From contig JAAZCA010000015.1 of the NCBI GenBank assembly GCA_012513515.1, forward strand, positions 1 to 24,858: a stretch of DNA of 24,858 nucleotides, given 5' to 3'. Shown here one piece after another: positions 1 to 8,227 of the stretch. The position numbers and the translations under genes are program-made. The notes beneath the pieces are model-generated. The model worked only from the letters and a program-made list of their open reading frames with translations. It did not search any database and was not told the origin of the DNA. Numbering within the stretch: position 1 is the first letter of the stretch; each line of letters begins with the position of its first letter. The stretch is from Myxococcales bacterium (GTDB lineage: Bacteria; UBA10199; 2-02-FULL-44-16; JAAZCA01).

Positions 1-984
1 AAACTTCTTAGGAATTATGTAGTATCCAGCCGCCGCGTAGTAACCCATCTCCGTCAGCATCGGCCTGATCCAAGCCGCTCCGCTACCGGCAAGATATCCC
101 GGATTGTTGATCTTCGTCCTCTTATAAAAACCCTCTGCAGTAAAGGATAGACCCGCCCAGCGAACCGCAGTGCCAAGGGACGATGTCCATATGTAACCGA
201 TTTCAACCGGATTCGCGTTAGGGTTGCTAGGATCGTACTGATATCTCTTTGGCTGATAATCGGAACCGACGCTTACCATAAATTTCGGCGTATCAGAGCA
301 GTCGAAATCGGTTAGCTTACCCGGCACGGGATCAAGGATATTGAACCCCGTCCAAAAGCCTACACTCATTCTCTTTGAATCCTTATTTATCTCGTAGTTG
401 CTCTCATTGGCTCCTACGACGGATAGGGAATAGAACCACTTCCAGTATCCACCCGACAGGTTTATACCGAGGCCATCGGGAGTACCAAAGCTGGAACGCA
501 ATGGCGTAAGAGGAAAGCTGACGTCGTCTTCTGACACCACGATGGGAGACTCTGTCACAAGCAGCCACTTGGAGCTCACCTCATTTATGAAAGAAAGTGG
601 CAATCCAACCATCCCTGCGGTTATCGTAAGCTCCGGAATAACATCGATGCTTGCGTAAGCGCCGGTCACGTTGACCGTGGCAAAGGTACCCGTGCCACCC
701 GGGCTGAACTGACTGTGCTTCAAGGTAAGACCAAGGTGTCCCTTCTCATGAACTGTCGCATTAAAACTGACCTCGGCACGCCTCATGGCAAAGGAAAAAA
801 TCGCCGGACCCTGTTTTTCTTTCTCGTAGAAGAGTTGGGGCTGAACCCTTCCGCTTGTCGTCAGCCTGAATGTGTCATCCTCGTTGTTGGTATAGAACCC
901 ACCCTCGTAGCCGGAACCGGCAAATGAAAGGGTTGGCGCCAGCAAGAGAAGCAGGACGGCGGCTGCAATAACTCTCTTTTTCAT
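1..984 (-). CDS. Phosphate-selective porin O/P-like outer membrane protein, C-terminus cut by window edge
   Basis: An open frame of 328 codons runs from ATG at 984 to the window edge without a stop, so the C-terminus is missing. Residues 1-22 form a classic signal peptide (MKKR, then a leucine/alanine-rich core ending SFA). The mature start (GFYTNNEDDTFRLTTSGRVQ), a following FAMRRAEV segment and alternating aromatic/polar strands resemble OprO/OprP-type porins, which form anion or phosphate channels in the outer membrane. A GAAAGGAG ribosome site precedes the ATG, and a good sigma70-type promoter lies about 100 bp upstream. The family call comes from overall resemblance. The substrate is unknown, and a generic 16-stranded porin is possible. 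Confidence 0.7.
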   Translation of the reverse strand, partial: MKKRVIAAAVLLLLLAPTLSFAGSGYEGGFYTNNEDDTFRLTTSGRVQPQLFYEKEKQGPAIFSFAMRRAEVSFNATVHEKGHLGLTLKHSQFSPGGTGTFATVNVTGAYASIDVIPELTITAGMVGLPLSFINEVSSKWLLVTESPIVVSEDDVSFPLTPLRSSFGTPDGLGINLSGGYWKWFYSLSVVGANESNYEINKDSKRMSVGFWTGFNILDPVPGKLTDFDCSDTPKFMVSVGSDYQPKRYQYDPSNPNANPVEIGYIWTSSLGTAVRWAGLSFTAEGFYKRTKINNPGYLAGSGAAWIRPMLTEMGYYAAAGYYIIPKKF

Positions 985-1084
985 CGGAAGCTCCTTTCAA
1001 AATCCCCCCGAGCGGGGAGATGAAATGTCGGATAAATTTCTTTTAAAAACAACAATTTAAGAGCTATATCTGACAGTTGAACGA

Positions 1085-1113
1085 GTTATAAAGTAATTGA
1101 TCAGCCATATCAA
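1085..1113 (-). promoter_or_regulatory. Putative sigma70 promoter of the porin gene
   Basis: Read on the minus strand, TTGATA (1113-1108) and TATAAC (1090-1085) are separated by exactly 17 bp. The predicted start of transcription near 1078 gives a leader of about 94 nt before the porin ATG at 984. Confidence 0.55.
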
Positions 1114-1145
1114 GCGATTAATTATCCGAAGCAACTATTTTTCGG

Positions 1146-1477
1146 CTATTTGAATTTAACCAACCCTGCACCTTCGTCAAACTCCACGAGCCCCGACTTG
1201 AAATCATCAACAGCCACACCCCGTTTGGATGCAACAACCTTCACCCCATCCGAATACGGCTGAGGACATTTCATGCCATCTATCCTCCGCACCGCGAAGC
1301 GTTAACATGACTCCATCCGAATATCTCTTTTTGACCATCCACAAGAAGCAGATCCGCACCCACATCGTAAGAACCTGAAGATGCAATACCTGCAAGCCCC
1401 TGATCCGCCCCGGAGACAGAAATTATTTTGCCGCACGGTAGCAGAAAAAAGAGGAAAAGCATAGAATTTTGGATCAT
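1146..1477 (-). pseudogene. Frame-broken small secreted-protein remnant coupled to uvrB
   Basis: An ATG at 1477 overlaps the uvrB stop as ATGA, a typical coupled start. The first frame encodes 65 residues with a hydrophobic signal-like N-terminus (MLFLFFLLPCGK) and stops at 1280. Protein-like sequence then continues in the other two frames: one contains YSDGVMLTLRG near 1320, the next contains YSDGVKVVASKRG near 1255 and ends at TAG 1146. The two YSDGV motifs are 67 bp apart, so they cannot share a frame. The simplest reading is a small gene with two frameshifts, or two sequencing errors. Alternatively the 65-residue ORF (1280-1477) is the whole gene. No family was recognised. Confidence 0.35.
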
Positions 1478-3465
1478 CTAAATCCAAGATCTCGCTGCTC
1501 AAGGGCAGATATTCTATCGCGCAGTTCAGCGGCCGTTTCAAAGTCCAGCCTCTTCGCAGCAGCTAGCATCTGCTTTCTGAGTTTTGATATCGTCTTCTGA
1601 AATTTGGAAGGATCGATAGGCTCGTCGTCAGGATCCGGTATTGCAGGATAATCCTGTTCATATATCGAATGAAGCGCATCGCTTATGTTTTTCTTGATGG
1701 TGGAGGGGGTTATGCCGTTGACCCTGTTATATTCCATCTGGGCCTCCCTGCGTCTCATCGTCTCGTCAATTGCGCGGCGCATGGAGCAGGTTATAAAATC
1801 GGCGTACATGATGACTGAGCCTCCGACATTCCTAGCTGCCCTACCGAAGGTCTGAATCAAGGATCTCGTAGAACGCAGAAAGCCCTCTCTATCTGCATCG
1901 AGAATTGCTACAAGCGAAACCTCCGGTAGGTCGAGCCCCTCTCGCAGAAGATTTATTCCGATGAGGACATCGAATTCCCCTTTCCGAAGGCCGCGCAGAA
2001 TTTCCACACGTTCGAGTGACTCGACATCGGAATGCATGTATTTGACGCGCACCCCCTTCTCACGCATGAAGTCAGCGAGCTGCTCTGCCATCCGCTTTGT
2101 CAAGGTCGTGACAAGCACGCGTTCGGAAAGATCGACCCGTTTCTTTATCTCGGCAAGTAGATCTTCTATCTGCCCCTCAGTCTTTCTAACTTCCGGAGCC
2201 GGATCTATCAAACCTGTCGGCCTTACTATTTGCTGAATTATCTCACCATGAGATTTTTGAAGTTCATATTCGGCTGGAGTTGCAGAGACATAGATCGCCT
2301 GCCCTCTCAACGCCTCAAACTCATCGAATTTGAGGGGCCGGTTATCGAGCGCCGAAGGAAGCCTGAATCCATATTCCACAAGAGTCATCTTGCGAGACCT
2401 GTCGCCGCTATACATACCGCCGATCTGCGGAACTGTGACATGACTCTCGTCTATGACGAGCAGAAAATCCTTCGGGAAATATTCCATTAGGGTCGGAGGA
2501 GGTTCGCCGGGCTTTCTGCCTGTGAGATATCTGGAATAATTTTCAATCCCCTTGCAAAAACCCATCTCCTCCATCATCTCAAGGTCGAATTTCGTACGCT
2601 GCTCTATCCTTGCGCGCTCGAGCGGTTTGTTGGTTTCATGAAACTGCTTCATCCTCTCTGCAAGTTCGACTCGGATGCCGGCTACCGCCTCTTTCATCTT
2701 TTCTTCCGGGGTCACATAGTGACTACCGGGGAAAATTACAACTTCCTGAAGTTCCCCTACGGCCGCGCCCGTTATAGAATCGATCTCGGTTATCTTAGAT
2801 AACTCGTCGCCGAAAAATTCAAGGCGAACCGCCTTGGCATCTTCGTATGACGGAATAATTTCCACAACATCACCGCGAACGCGAAATGTTCCCCTGTGAA
2901 AATCGTAATCGTTGCGCTGGTATTGGATTTCGACAAGCCTCAACAGAAGTTCCTGACGATCGATCCGTGCGCCCCTCTCGGTGCGGATTAGCATGTTCTT
3001 GTATGCCTCGGGACTGCCAATGCCATAAATGCATGAAACGCTCGCGACTATAATGACATCTCTCCGCGTGAGAAGCGACCTGGTAGCGGAATGCCTAAGC
3101 ATATCAATCTGCTCGTTGATGCTGGAATCCTTCTCGATGTAGAGATCCTGCGCCGGAAGATATGCCTCGGGCTGGTAATAGTCGTAGTAGCTTACAAAAT
3201 ATTCCACCGCATTTTCAGGAAATAGCTCCTTGAATTCCGAGTAAAGCTGGGCGGCAAGCGTTTTGTTAGGGGCCATCACTAATGTCGGACGCCCGGTTTT
3301 CGCAATTACGTTGGCGATCGTGAAAGTCTTTCCGGACCCTGTGACACCGAGAAGAACTTGATCTTTTTTCCCATCCTGTATGCCGCGGACGAGAGAATCT
3401 ATAGCCTGGGGCTGATCTCCGGCAGGTGAGAATTCCGTCACAAGTTTAAATTGTGAATGGGGCAT
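1474..3465 (-). CDS. uvrB: Excinuclease ABC subunit B
   Basis: This is the UvrB subunit of nucleotide excision repair, a helicase-like protein loaded by UvrA that verifies lesions and recruits UvrC. At 663 residues it is full length. Visible features are Walker A GVTGSGKT (40-47), the beta-hairpin region with [10 protein letters not shown] (93-102), the DESH Walker B box (339-342), helicase motifs VSATP and [15 protein letters not shown], a QTFGRAARN motif, and a C-terminal UVR domain (about 625-660) that contacts UvrC. The ATG at 3465 lies 6 bp after the cysS stop and has only a weak ribosome site, so it probably depends on translation of cysS. It is the last intact gene of the ispD-ispF-cysS-uvrB operon. 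Confidence 0.98.
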   Translation of the reverse strand: MPHSQFKLVTEFSPAGDQPQAIDSLVRGIQDGKKDQVLLGVTGSGKTFTIANVIAKTGRPTLVMAPNKTLAAQLYSEFKELFPENAVEYFVSYYDYYQPEAYLPAQDLYIEKDSSINEQIDMLRHSATRSLLTRRDVIIVASVSCIYGIGSPEAYKNMLIRTERGARIDRQELLLRLVEIQYQRNDYDFHRGTFRVRGDVVEIIPSYEDAKAVRLEFFGDELSKITEIDSITGAAVGELQEVVIFPGSHYVTPEEKMKEAVAGIRVELAERMKQFHETNKPLERARIEQRTKFDLEMMEEMGFCKGIENYSRYLTGRKPGEPPPTLMEYFPKDFLLVIDESHVTVPQIGGMYSGDRSRKMTLVEYGFRLPSALDNRPLKFDEFEALRGQAIYVSATPAEYELQKSHGEIIQQIVRPTGLIDPAPEVRKTEGQIEDLLAEIKKRVDLSERVLVTTLTKRMAEQLADFMREKGVRVKYMHSDVESLERVEILRGLRKGEFDVLIGINLLREGLDLPEVSLVAILDADREGFLRSTRSLIQTFGRAARNVGGSVIMYADFITCSMRRAIDETMRRREAQMEYNRVNGITPSTIKKNISDALHSIYEQDYPAIPDPDDEPIDPSKFQKTISKLRKQMLAAAKRLDFETAAELRDRISALEQRDLGFR

Positions 3466-3471
3466 TCCGAT

Positions 3472-4947
3472 TTATTTTATCTTCCAGTCGGTCTTTCCGT
3501 CGGGGAGATCCTTTATTTCCACACCCATTTCGGAAAGCTCCTTCCTGATACGATCGCTCTCAGCAAAATTCTTGGAAAGACGCGCCTCTCTTCTCTCCTC
3601 TATCAAACGCTTTACTTCAGTTACGTTGATTCCACGGGCCAGGCTCTGTCTTGTTATGGATCTTCTCCTGTATTCATCCGGGGAAGATCCGAAAATACCA
3701 AGGGTCTCTCCAAGCAGCTCCTGAATGGACATAAACTGTAAAACCGACCAGCCCGTAAATGGAGTATTCTTCCCGTCTATTTTATCGAGATATCTATTTG
3801 CCAATCTGACGATGTCGAATGCCAGAGCGACAGCTCTTGCAGTATTGAAATCGTCGTTCATGTCTTCACGAAAAGAAGACTCAAAAGATTCGAGAGCTTT
3901 TTTAAAATCCCTAGCCTCGTCAAAATCATCCGGTTTTTCATTTACAGTTTTACCTGGATGTACCGCGCCCAACCTCGCAGCTGTCTCATAAAAACGATCG
4001 AGGGAACTTTGGGCCTCTTCCATTGCAGTCTTGGTGTAATCTATCGGAGAACGATATTGATTCGAAAGAAGGAACAACTTCACGGCCTCCGCGTCGTACT
4101 GTTCCAATACCTTGCTTATCGTCGTGATATTACCCAGCGACTTGCTCATCTTCTCGGCATTGATGTTGATGAAACCGTTATGCAACCAATACTTCACAAA
4201 ATGCTTGCCGGTCGCACCCTCCGCCTGCGCTATTTCATTTTCATGATGTGGAAAGATGAGATCGCGCCCACCGCCGTGAATATCGAATGGTTGCCCTAAG
4301 TACTTCGCGCTCATGGCCGAGCACTCGATATGCCAACCCGGACGCCCTTCGCCCCATGGAGATGGCCATGTTGGCTCGCCTGGTTTGGCCTTTTTCCAAA
4401 GAGCAAAGTCGAGAGGGTCGCGTTTCGATTCATCAACATCCACGCGCGCTCCGCTTTCGAGTTCCTCAATATTCTTTTTGGAAAGTTTTCCGTACCCCTT
4501 GAAATTTCTAACCGAGAAAAATACGTTTCCGTCTACTTCATATGCCATGCCTCTTTCAATCAACCCTTTGATCGTATCAATCATGCAGCCAATATGTTCG
4601 GTAGCCTTTGGGCTCATATCCGGCTTTTTAAGACCCAGAGATTCCATATCCTTTTCATATTCCGCTATATATTTTTCGGATATCTCCTGGCATGGCACGC
4701 CCTTGAAATTCGCGCGATTGATGATCTTGTCATCTACATCGGTGTAATTTCTTACGAAGGTCACATCATATCCAAGAAACTTGAGATATCTGTAAACTAC
4801 GTCGAATACCACGGCGGCACGAGCGTGCCCCAGATGACAGCTATCATACGCCGTGATTCCGCAGACGTACATCCCAACCTTCGGAGGATTTATCGGGATA
4901 AATTCTTCTTTTTTCTGAGTCAGAGTGTTATACACAAACAGCGGCAT
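3472..4947 (-). CDS. cysS: Cysteinyl-tRNA synthetase
   Basis: A cytosolic class I synthetase that charges tRNA-Cys. The 491 residues fit the family. The zinc ligands fall at the positions known from E. coli or next to them (Cys29, Cys209, His234, Glu238). The HIGH signature reads HLGH (38-41) and KMSKS is at 266-270. The tRNA-contacting helical domains fill the C-terminal third. An AAGGAAGGA ribosome site lies just before the ATG at 4947, and ispF ends 27 bp upstream, so it is co-transcribed with the MEP genes. Linkage of cysS to ispD/ispF is common in bacteria. Nothing in the sequence suggests loss of function. Confidence 0.98.
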   Translation of the reverse strand: MPLFVYNTLTQKKEEFIPINPPKVGMYVCGITAYDSCHLGHARAAVVFDVVYRYLKFLGYDVTFVRNYTDVDDKIINRANFKGVPCQEISEKYIAEYEKDMESLGLKKPDMSPKATEHIGCMIDTIKGLIERGMAYEVDGNVFFSVRNFKGYGKLSKKNIEELESGARVDVDESKRDPLDFALWKKAKPGEPTWPSPWGEGRPGWHIECSAMSAKYLGQPFDIHGGGRDLIFPHHENEIAQAEGATGKHFVKYWLHNGFININAEKMSKSLGNITTISKVLEQYDAEAVKLFLLSNQYRSPIDYTKTAMEEAQSSLDRFYETAARLGAVHPGKTVNEKPDDFDEARDFKKALESFESSFREDMNDDFNTARAVALAFDIVRLANRYLDKIDGKNTPFTGWSVLQFMSIQELLGETLGIFGSSPDEYRRRSITRQSLARGINVTEVKRLIEERREARLSKNFAESDRIRKELSEMGVEIKDLPDGKTDWKIK

Positions 4948-4974
4948 AAATCCTTCCTTTCGAAAAATCGTTTT

Positions 4975-5451
4975 TTATTTAGTCAGCATAACGACCGCCT
5001 GAACTGCTATCCCCTCTTCACGTCCCACCGCGTCCAGACCTTCATTGGTTCTGGCCTTTACGCTCACCGAGTCTAACTCGATTCCAAAAATTTTTGAGAT
5101 ACTCTTTCTGACATCTTCTATAGCAGGACGCATCTTCGGTCGCTGCGCTATGATATTCGAATCTATGTTGACGATCCTCCATCCTGCATCTTTCGCCATT
5201 CGGACAACATCCATCGCGAGCTTTGCGCTATCGGCCCCCTTGAATTTCTTGTCGGTATCTGGAAAGTGCAACCCGATATCGCCCATCGATGCAGCTCCGA
5301 GAATAGCATCGCAGATTGCGTGCAGAAGTGCGTCGCCGTCGGAATGGGCATCGAGCCCCATCTCGAATGGAATCTCAACCCCACCGAGGACCAGTTTTAT
5401 GCCAGGCTTTAACCTGTGAATATCGTAGCCTATCCCGACTCTAAAATTCAT
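4975..5451 (-). CDS. ispF: 2-C-methyl-D-erythritol 2,4-cyclodiphosphate synthase
   Basis: The fifth enzyme of the MEP isoprenoid pathway, which cyclises CDP-methylerythritol 2-phosphate with release of CMP. The chosen start, MNFRVGIGYDIHR, gives 158 residues, the usual length. A longer frame exists, but the extra 34 residues do not belong to the family. Metal ligands Asp10, His12 and His44 are present in GYDIHR and GDALLHAICDAILGA, and the DIGLHFPDTD loop is intact. The ATG overlaps the ispD stop by four bases (ATGA), indicating translational coupling with the enzyme that acts two steps earlier. Confidence 0.97.
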   Translation of the reverse strand: MNFRVGIGYDIHRLKPGIKLVLGGVEIPFEMGLDAHSDGDALLHAICDAILGAASMGDIGLHFPDTDKKFKGADSAKLAMDVVRMAKDAGWRIVNIDSNIIAQRPKMRPAIEDVRKSISKIFGIELDSVSVKARTNEGLDAVGREEGIAVQAVVMLTK

Positions 5452-6134
5452 TTCCACTCCCTTGCGATCGCCTCGGCTACGGTAAGATCCGACGGCGTGG
5501 TTATTTTTATATTTCTGCTGTCGCCGGAGACTATATGCACCTTGCCGCCACATCTTTCAAACAGGCTCGCCTCATCGGTGCCGACAAAACCGTCGGCAAA
5601 GGCGCGCTCCATCGCACCCACGATGACATCCCTTCGAAAGGCCTGCGGAGTCTGCGCTCCAAAAAGCCCTTCGCGATCGACTGTCTCGGCAATGGTTCCA
5701 TCGGAGCAAATGCGTTTGATCGTCTCTTTTATGGGGTGGGCCAAGATACATGCCCCCTTGTGAAAAGCCATGTCAGAAATCTTATCGATCTGTTCACGCG
5801 AGACGAATGGCCTCACTCCATCATGAACGAGCACTACATTCACATCGGAAGAAGTTGCCATGAGACCGTTGTAAACGGATCTTTGCCTAACATCTCCTCC
5901 AGCTACCACGCGCACATTGGATGGATATCCGAAAAATTCGACTATCTCAGCCCTGAAGGATTCGACCCGATCGGTTTCGACGACGACTATTATTTCGTCA
6001 ATTCCGGGCGAAATGAAACGCTCGAGAGTGTGGCAAATTACAGGTTTGCCGAGAAGGTTCAGATACTGTTTCGGAACATTCCCGCCCATCCTGCGCCCTA
6101 CGCCGGCTGCCGCTATTATAACCGCTCTTTTCAT
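5448..6134 (-). CDS. ispD: 2-C-methyl-D-erythritol 4-phosphate cytidylyltransferase
   Basis: The third enzyme of the MEP pathway, transferring CMP from CTP to methylerythritol phosphate. Starting at MKRAVIIAAAGVGRRM gives 228 residues, as expected; an upstream extension of 28 residues has no family character. The glycine-rich nucleotide-binding start AAAGVGRRMGG, the KQYL motif, the VHDGVRPFV segment and the GAQTPQAF motif are all present. It is the first gene of the operon with ispF, cysS and uvrB. The ribosome site is weak (CAGG). carD upstream ends in a terminator, so the operon needs its own promoter between 6135 and 6308; I see no convincing one. Confidence 0.97.
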   Translation of the reverse strand: MKRAVIIAAAGVGRRMGGNVPKQYLNLLGKPVICHTLERFISPGIDEIIVVVETDRVESFRAEIVEFFGYPSNVRVVAGGDVRQRSVYNGLMATSSDVNVVLVHDGVRPFVSREQIDKISDMAFHKGACILAHPIKETIKRICSDGTIAETVDREGLFGAQTPQAFRRDVIVGAMERAFADGFVGTDEASLFERCGGKVHIVSGDSRNIKITTPSDLTVAEAIAREWK

Positions 6135-6259
6135 CGCATACCTGAATAAATCTTGCGCAATGATGTCGCAAGAAAAATAAAAAGGTCGAAACTGGATTTC
6201 CCTCCTGCCCCGCCGCAAACGGCGGTTTACAGCTCGCTGGAATAACCCGGCAGTTGATG

Positions 6260-6289
6260 GTCATCCCCGAATAATTTTATCGCAGATCC
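6260..6289. repeat. REP-like repeat, degenerate copy
   Basis: GTCATCCCCGAATAATTTTA followed by TCGCAGATCC matches the unit at 8595-8624, with the second hairpin arm decayed (CGCAGAT in place of CGGGGAT). It lies between carD and ispD, so it is in the ispD upstream region. Confidence 0.5.
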
Positions 6290-6308
6290 CATGAGAAACA
6301 TCAAAATA

Positions 6309-6337
6309 AAAGGCCCCGAGTAGAGCTCGGAGCCTTT
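6309..6337 (-). terminator. Intrinsic terminator of carD
   Basis: On the minus strand AAAGGC-CCGAG type arms (6309-6320 and 6326-6337, one mismatch) enclose a 5-nt loop and lead into TTTTATTTT. It sits 21 bp after the carD stop and separates carD from the ispD operon. Confidence 0.85.
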
Positions 6338-6357
6338 GGAATCGCATTCCAATTTAA

Positions 6358-6870
6358 TCAGTCAGCAAAAATTTCCTCTATTTCCTGAGCTACATCCTCT
6401 TCAGACATATCCTGAGCTATCGCAAGCTCCTTCACGATCAGCGTGTTTGCAGTATCGAGCATCTTGCGCTCGCCGAAGGAGAGTTCTTTCTCGTAGCGCA
6501 GAAGCATCAGGTCGCGAAGAACCTCGGCTATCTCGTATATAGAGCCGGTCTTGATCTTGTCCATATACTCGCGATAGCGGCGGTTCCAGGTCTGTTCGTT
6601 TATCGAAATATCGCGCTCGCGCATAATCTCATAGACAATGTCCACTTCGCTAGGATTGATCACCTCGCGCAGACCGACGCTTCTCACATTTCCGGTGGGA
6701 ACCATGATCGTCATTCCGGTGTCGATAATCTTCATGATATAAAACTTATGCCTATTGCCAGCTATCTCACGCTCTTCTATGGAATCGATCTTTCCAACCC
6801 CATGCGCTGGATAAACCGCTACATCGCCCACCTTAAATTCCCTGTTCAATGCTGAACGTCTCTCCGTCAT
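6358..6870 (-). CDS. carD: CarD/CdnL family transcriptional regulator
   Basis: CarD/CdnL proteins bind the RNA polymerase beta subunit and stabilise the open promoter complex, especially at rRNA promoters. The N-terminal Tudor-like RNA polymerase-interacting domain covers about residues 10-65 (FKVGDVAVYPAHGVGKI, then a strand-rich stretch with MTIMVP). A helical C-terminal domain for upstream-fork DNA follows, with RDISINEQTWNRRYREYMDK, LRDLMLLRYEKELSFGERKM and a closing acidic tail. At 170 residues it is standard. The ATG at 6870 is preceded by GGGAGGGTTAC. It appears to be a single-gene unit with its own promoter and terminator. Neighbouring ispD/ispF/cysS are a usual context. The gene symbol is used in the family sense. 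Confidence 0.93.
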   Translation of the reverse strand: MTERRSALNREFKVGDVAVYPAHGVGKIDSIEEREIAGNRHKFYIMKIIDTGMTIMVPTGNVRSVGLREVINPSEVDIVYEIMRERDISINEQTWNRRYREYMDKIKTGSIYEIAEVLRDLMLLRYEKELSFGERKMLDTANTLIVKELAIAQDMSEEDVAQEIEEIFAD

Positions 6871-6976
6871 GTAACCCTCCCGATAGTATAGACAAGACCA
6901 ACCCGTCAGGGACGAGCCTTAAAATCCCCTTTAAAAACATCTAGTTGAAGTATTTCCCCCATGAAAATCGAGGGCA

Positions 6977-7006
6977 TATATAGCACACGATTCGGCATAC
7001 CGTCAA
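6977..7006 (-). promoter_or_regulatory. Putative promoter of carD
   Basis: On the minus strand TTGACG (7006-7001) is followed after 18 bp by TATATA (6982-6977), itself preceded by TGTGC. The predicted leader to the carD ATG is about 100 nt. Confidence 0.6.
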
Positions 7007-7135
7007 CTCGTAACATAGTGTTTTTTAAAATCTTTTTTCTTCCCGTGCGGTTCAATCGCATCTCCTATCCTAAAGTTGAACTAAACCTCTTGCGACCTTG
7101 AATTCTATGAGTATTTCATTTTTTCATCATGTTGC

Positions 7136-7164
7136 TTGACAGCTTATACGCTTTCAACTATCGT
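7136..7164 (+). promoter_or_regulatory. Putative promoter of tRNA-Phe
   Basis: A perfect -35 TTGACA (7136-7141), a 17-bp spacer and -10 TATCGT (7159-7164) lie about 49 bp before the tRNA. A GC-rich patch (CGTCCCCC) follows the -10, as seen in stable-RNA promoters. Confidence 0.6.
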
Positions 7165-7212
7165 CCCCCTCCACTTAAGAAAGTACTATCTTTTCAATGA
7201 CTTAGCGGTACC

Positions 7213-7285
7213 GGGCAGGTAGCTCAGTCGGTAGAGCAGGAGACTGAAAATCTCCGTGTCGGGGGTTCGATTCCCTCCTTGCCCA
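7213..7285 (+). tRNA. tRNA-Phe (anticodon GAA)
   Basis: A full 73-nt cloverleaf: acceptor GGGCAGG/CTTGCCC with one G-U pair, D arm GCTC/GAGC, anticodon stem GGAGA/TCTCC with loop CTGAAAA, variable loop GTGTC, T arm GGGGG-TTCGATT-CCCTC, discriminator A. The anticodon at 7246-7248 is GAA. CCA is not encoded (the next bases are CAG), so it must be added by CCA transferase. Confidence 0.98.
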
Positions 7286-7368
7286 CAGGCAAAACCGGGA
7301 AGGATCTCGCCCCTTCTTTGAACTCAGCATAAACGTATAAACGCCGTGATATCAAAGAGTTAAGTTGT

Positions 7369-7394
7369 TTAGGGATTCAACCTTGAATCCCTAA
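7369..7394. repeat. Perfect 12-bp inverted repeat
   Basis: TTAGGGATTCAA (7369-7380), a 2-nt centre CC, then TTGAATCCCTAA (7383-7394). No T-tract follows on either strand, so it is not a normal terminator. It lies between tRNA-Phe and the small operon that ends at 7516 and could be an operator-like dyad or RNA hairpin. Confidence 0.6.
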
Positions 7395-7454
7395 CCCGTA
7401 AAAACTTCCACTACTGTTATCGGTTGAAAATGCGATTTGTTGCTGAAAATATTT

Positions 7455-7487
7455 TTCCGGGGATACGAACGATACGTATCCCCGGAA
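7455..7487 (-). terminator. Hairpin terminator after the small two-gene operon
   Basis: A perfect 13-bp stem, TTCCGGGGATACG (7455-7467) with CGTATCCCCGGAA (7475-7487), around a 7-nt loop, 28 bp after the stop at 7516. On the minus strand the tail reads AAATATTTT, so the T-tract is displaced. Termination is likely but not textbook. Confidence 0.55.
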
Positions 7488-7515
7488 TAAAATCCCCAGG
7501 CATCATTTTTACCTT

Positions 7516-7824
7516 TCAGACCACACCGAGCTTTTCGGCCATCTTAACCAGAGCGGCCGCGGCATTTTCCTCTATGAGATCATTATAGGGGGTATCTTCT
7601 ATGCGCGCCCAGAACTCCTCATCATTTATGTCTATTACGTCGAAATCCACTGTCCTGTAGGCGATATTTCCATTGGCCTGGCGAATGATCTGATTCGTCG
7701 CCAAATTCTGATCCCTGTCGAGAAGCCCACGAAATTTCTGGTGCGTAAGGATAGGGGCATTCTTCTCAATAAGAATCTCAAATATCCTCGTTATCTGCTC
7801 TTTTGTAAGTTTCGCCTTCGCCAT
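7516..7824 (-). CDS. Hypothetical protein, 102 residues, small operon
   Basis: No family was recognised. The protein has no signal peptide or membrane segment and is probably cytosolic. It starts with a basic stretch (MAKAKLTKEQ), continues with a predicted helix (TRIFEILIEKN), a polar middle with RQANGNIAYRTVDFDVID, and an acidic, then alanine-rich helical end (LIEENAAAALVKMAEKLGVV). The ribosome site GGGAGGGG just before the ATG is strong. The preceding gene ends 10 bp upstream, so the two are co-transcribed, with a strong hairpin closing the unit. The start is well supported. Confidence 0.8.
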   Translation of the reverse strand: MAKAKLTKEQITRIFEILIEKNAPILTHQKFRGLLDRDQNLATNQIIRQANGNIAYRTVDFDVIDINDEEFWARIEDTPYNDLIEENAAAALVKMAEKLGVV

Positions 7825-7834
7825 AACCCCTCCC

Positions 7835-8227
7835 TTATGAAAGCCTCATGTACTCTTCAACCAGCCTCTTCGCCAATTGGCCCTTTTGGTCCGTAGCATC
7901 TCCAAGCAGGGCGCTAGCTATTTTTTCTTCTACAGAAACTTTGCTCGCGGAAACGGCTCTAGCGCTTGGAGCAAAAAGGCCTGCTTTAATCCCCCCCTTA
8001 GAAGAATGGTTGAGCAGCGCCTTTGCCTTGGCGATATCGACCTTAGTGGCATCCGGAGCCGAAAGAGCCGCCAAAGCCTTTTCCGCATCAACTCGTGCAA
8101 GTTCCACAGCTTTCTTTTCAGCAGCCTCTGCAAGCTGTTCCTTAGTCCAGAGCTTTGCCGACTCATGGCCTAATGCATTCGCTGCCCGTCTGTCGCCCGT
8201 AACCTTTGGATCGCCCGCTGACATCAT
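7835..8227 (-). CDS. Hypothetical Ala/Lys-rich helical protein, 130 residues
   Basis: No family was recognised. The protein is very rich in alanine, lysine and glutamate and is predicted mostly helical: an EQLAEAAEKKAVELARVDAE block (about 30-49), a KVDIAKAKALLNHSSKGG block, a flexible FAPSARAVSASK linker and a final helix ending KRLVEEYMRLS. There is no signal peptide. Two ATG codons stand in tandem at 8227; GGGAGGTAGG is a good ribosome site for either. It is the first gene of the two-gene unit with the 102-residue protein. The pairing suggests a joint function that cannot be named from the sequence. Confidence 0.75.
   Translation of the reverse strand: MMSAGDPKVTGDRRAANALGHESAKLWTKEQLAEAAEKKAVELARVDAEKALAALSAPDATKVDIAKAKALLNHSSKGGIKAGLFAPSARAVSASKVSVEEKIASALLGDATDQKGQLAKRLVEEYMRLS

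Noticed and set aside
1000-1022. Short hairpin (CCCCG/CGGGG) in the porin leader
   Set aside because: The stem is only five bases and no T-tract follows on either strand.
4330-5076. Long plus-strand frame opposite cysS
   Set aside because: Antisense shadow of a certain gene; no ribosome site and no family character.
5535-6149. 204-codon plus-strand frame opposite ispD
   Set aside because: Shadow of ispD codons; composition is not protein-like.
6210-6225. CCGCCG/CGGCGG hairpin in the ispD leader
   Set aside because: A stable hairpin but without a T-tract or a known regulatory consensus.
7297-7318. GAAGG/CCTTC hairpin after tRNA-Phe as its terminator
   Set aside because: A five-bp stem followed by only three T; too weak.
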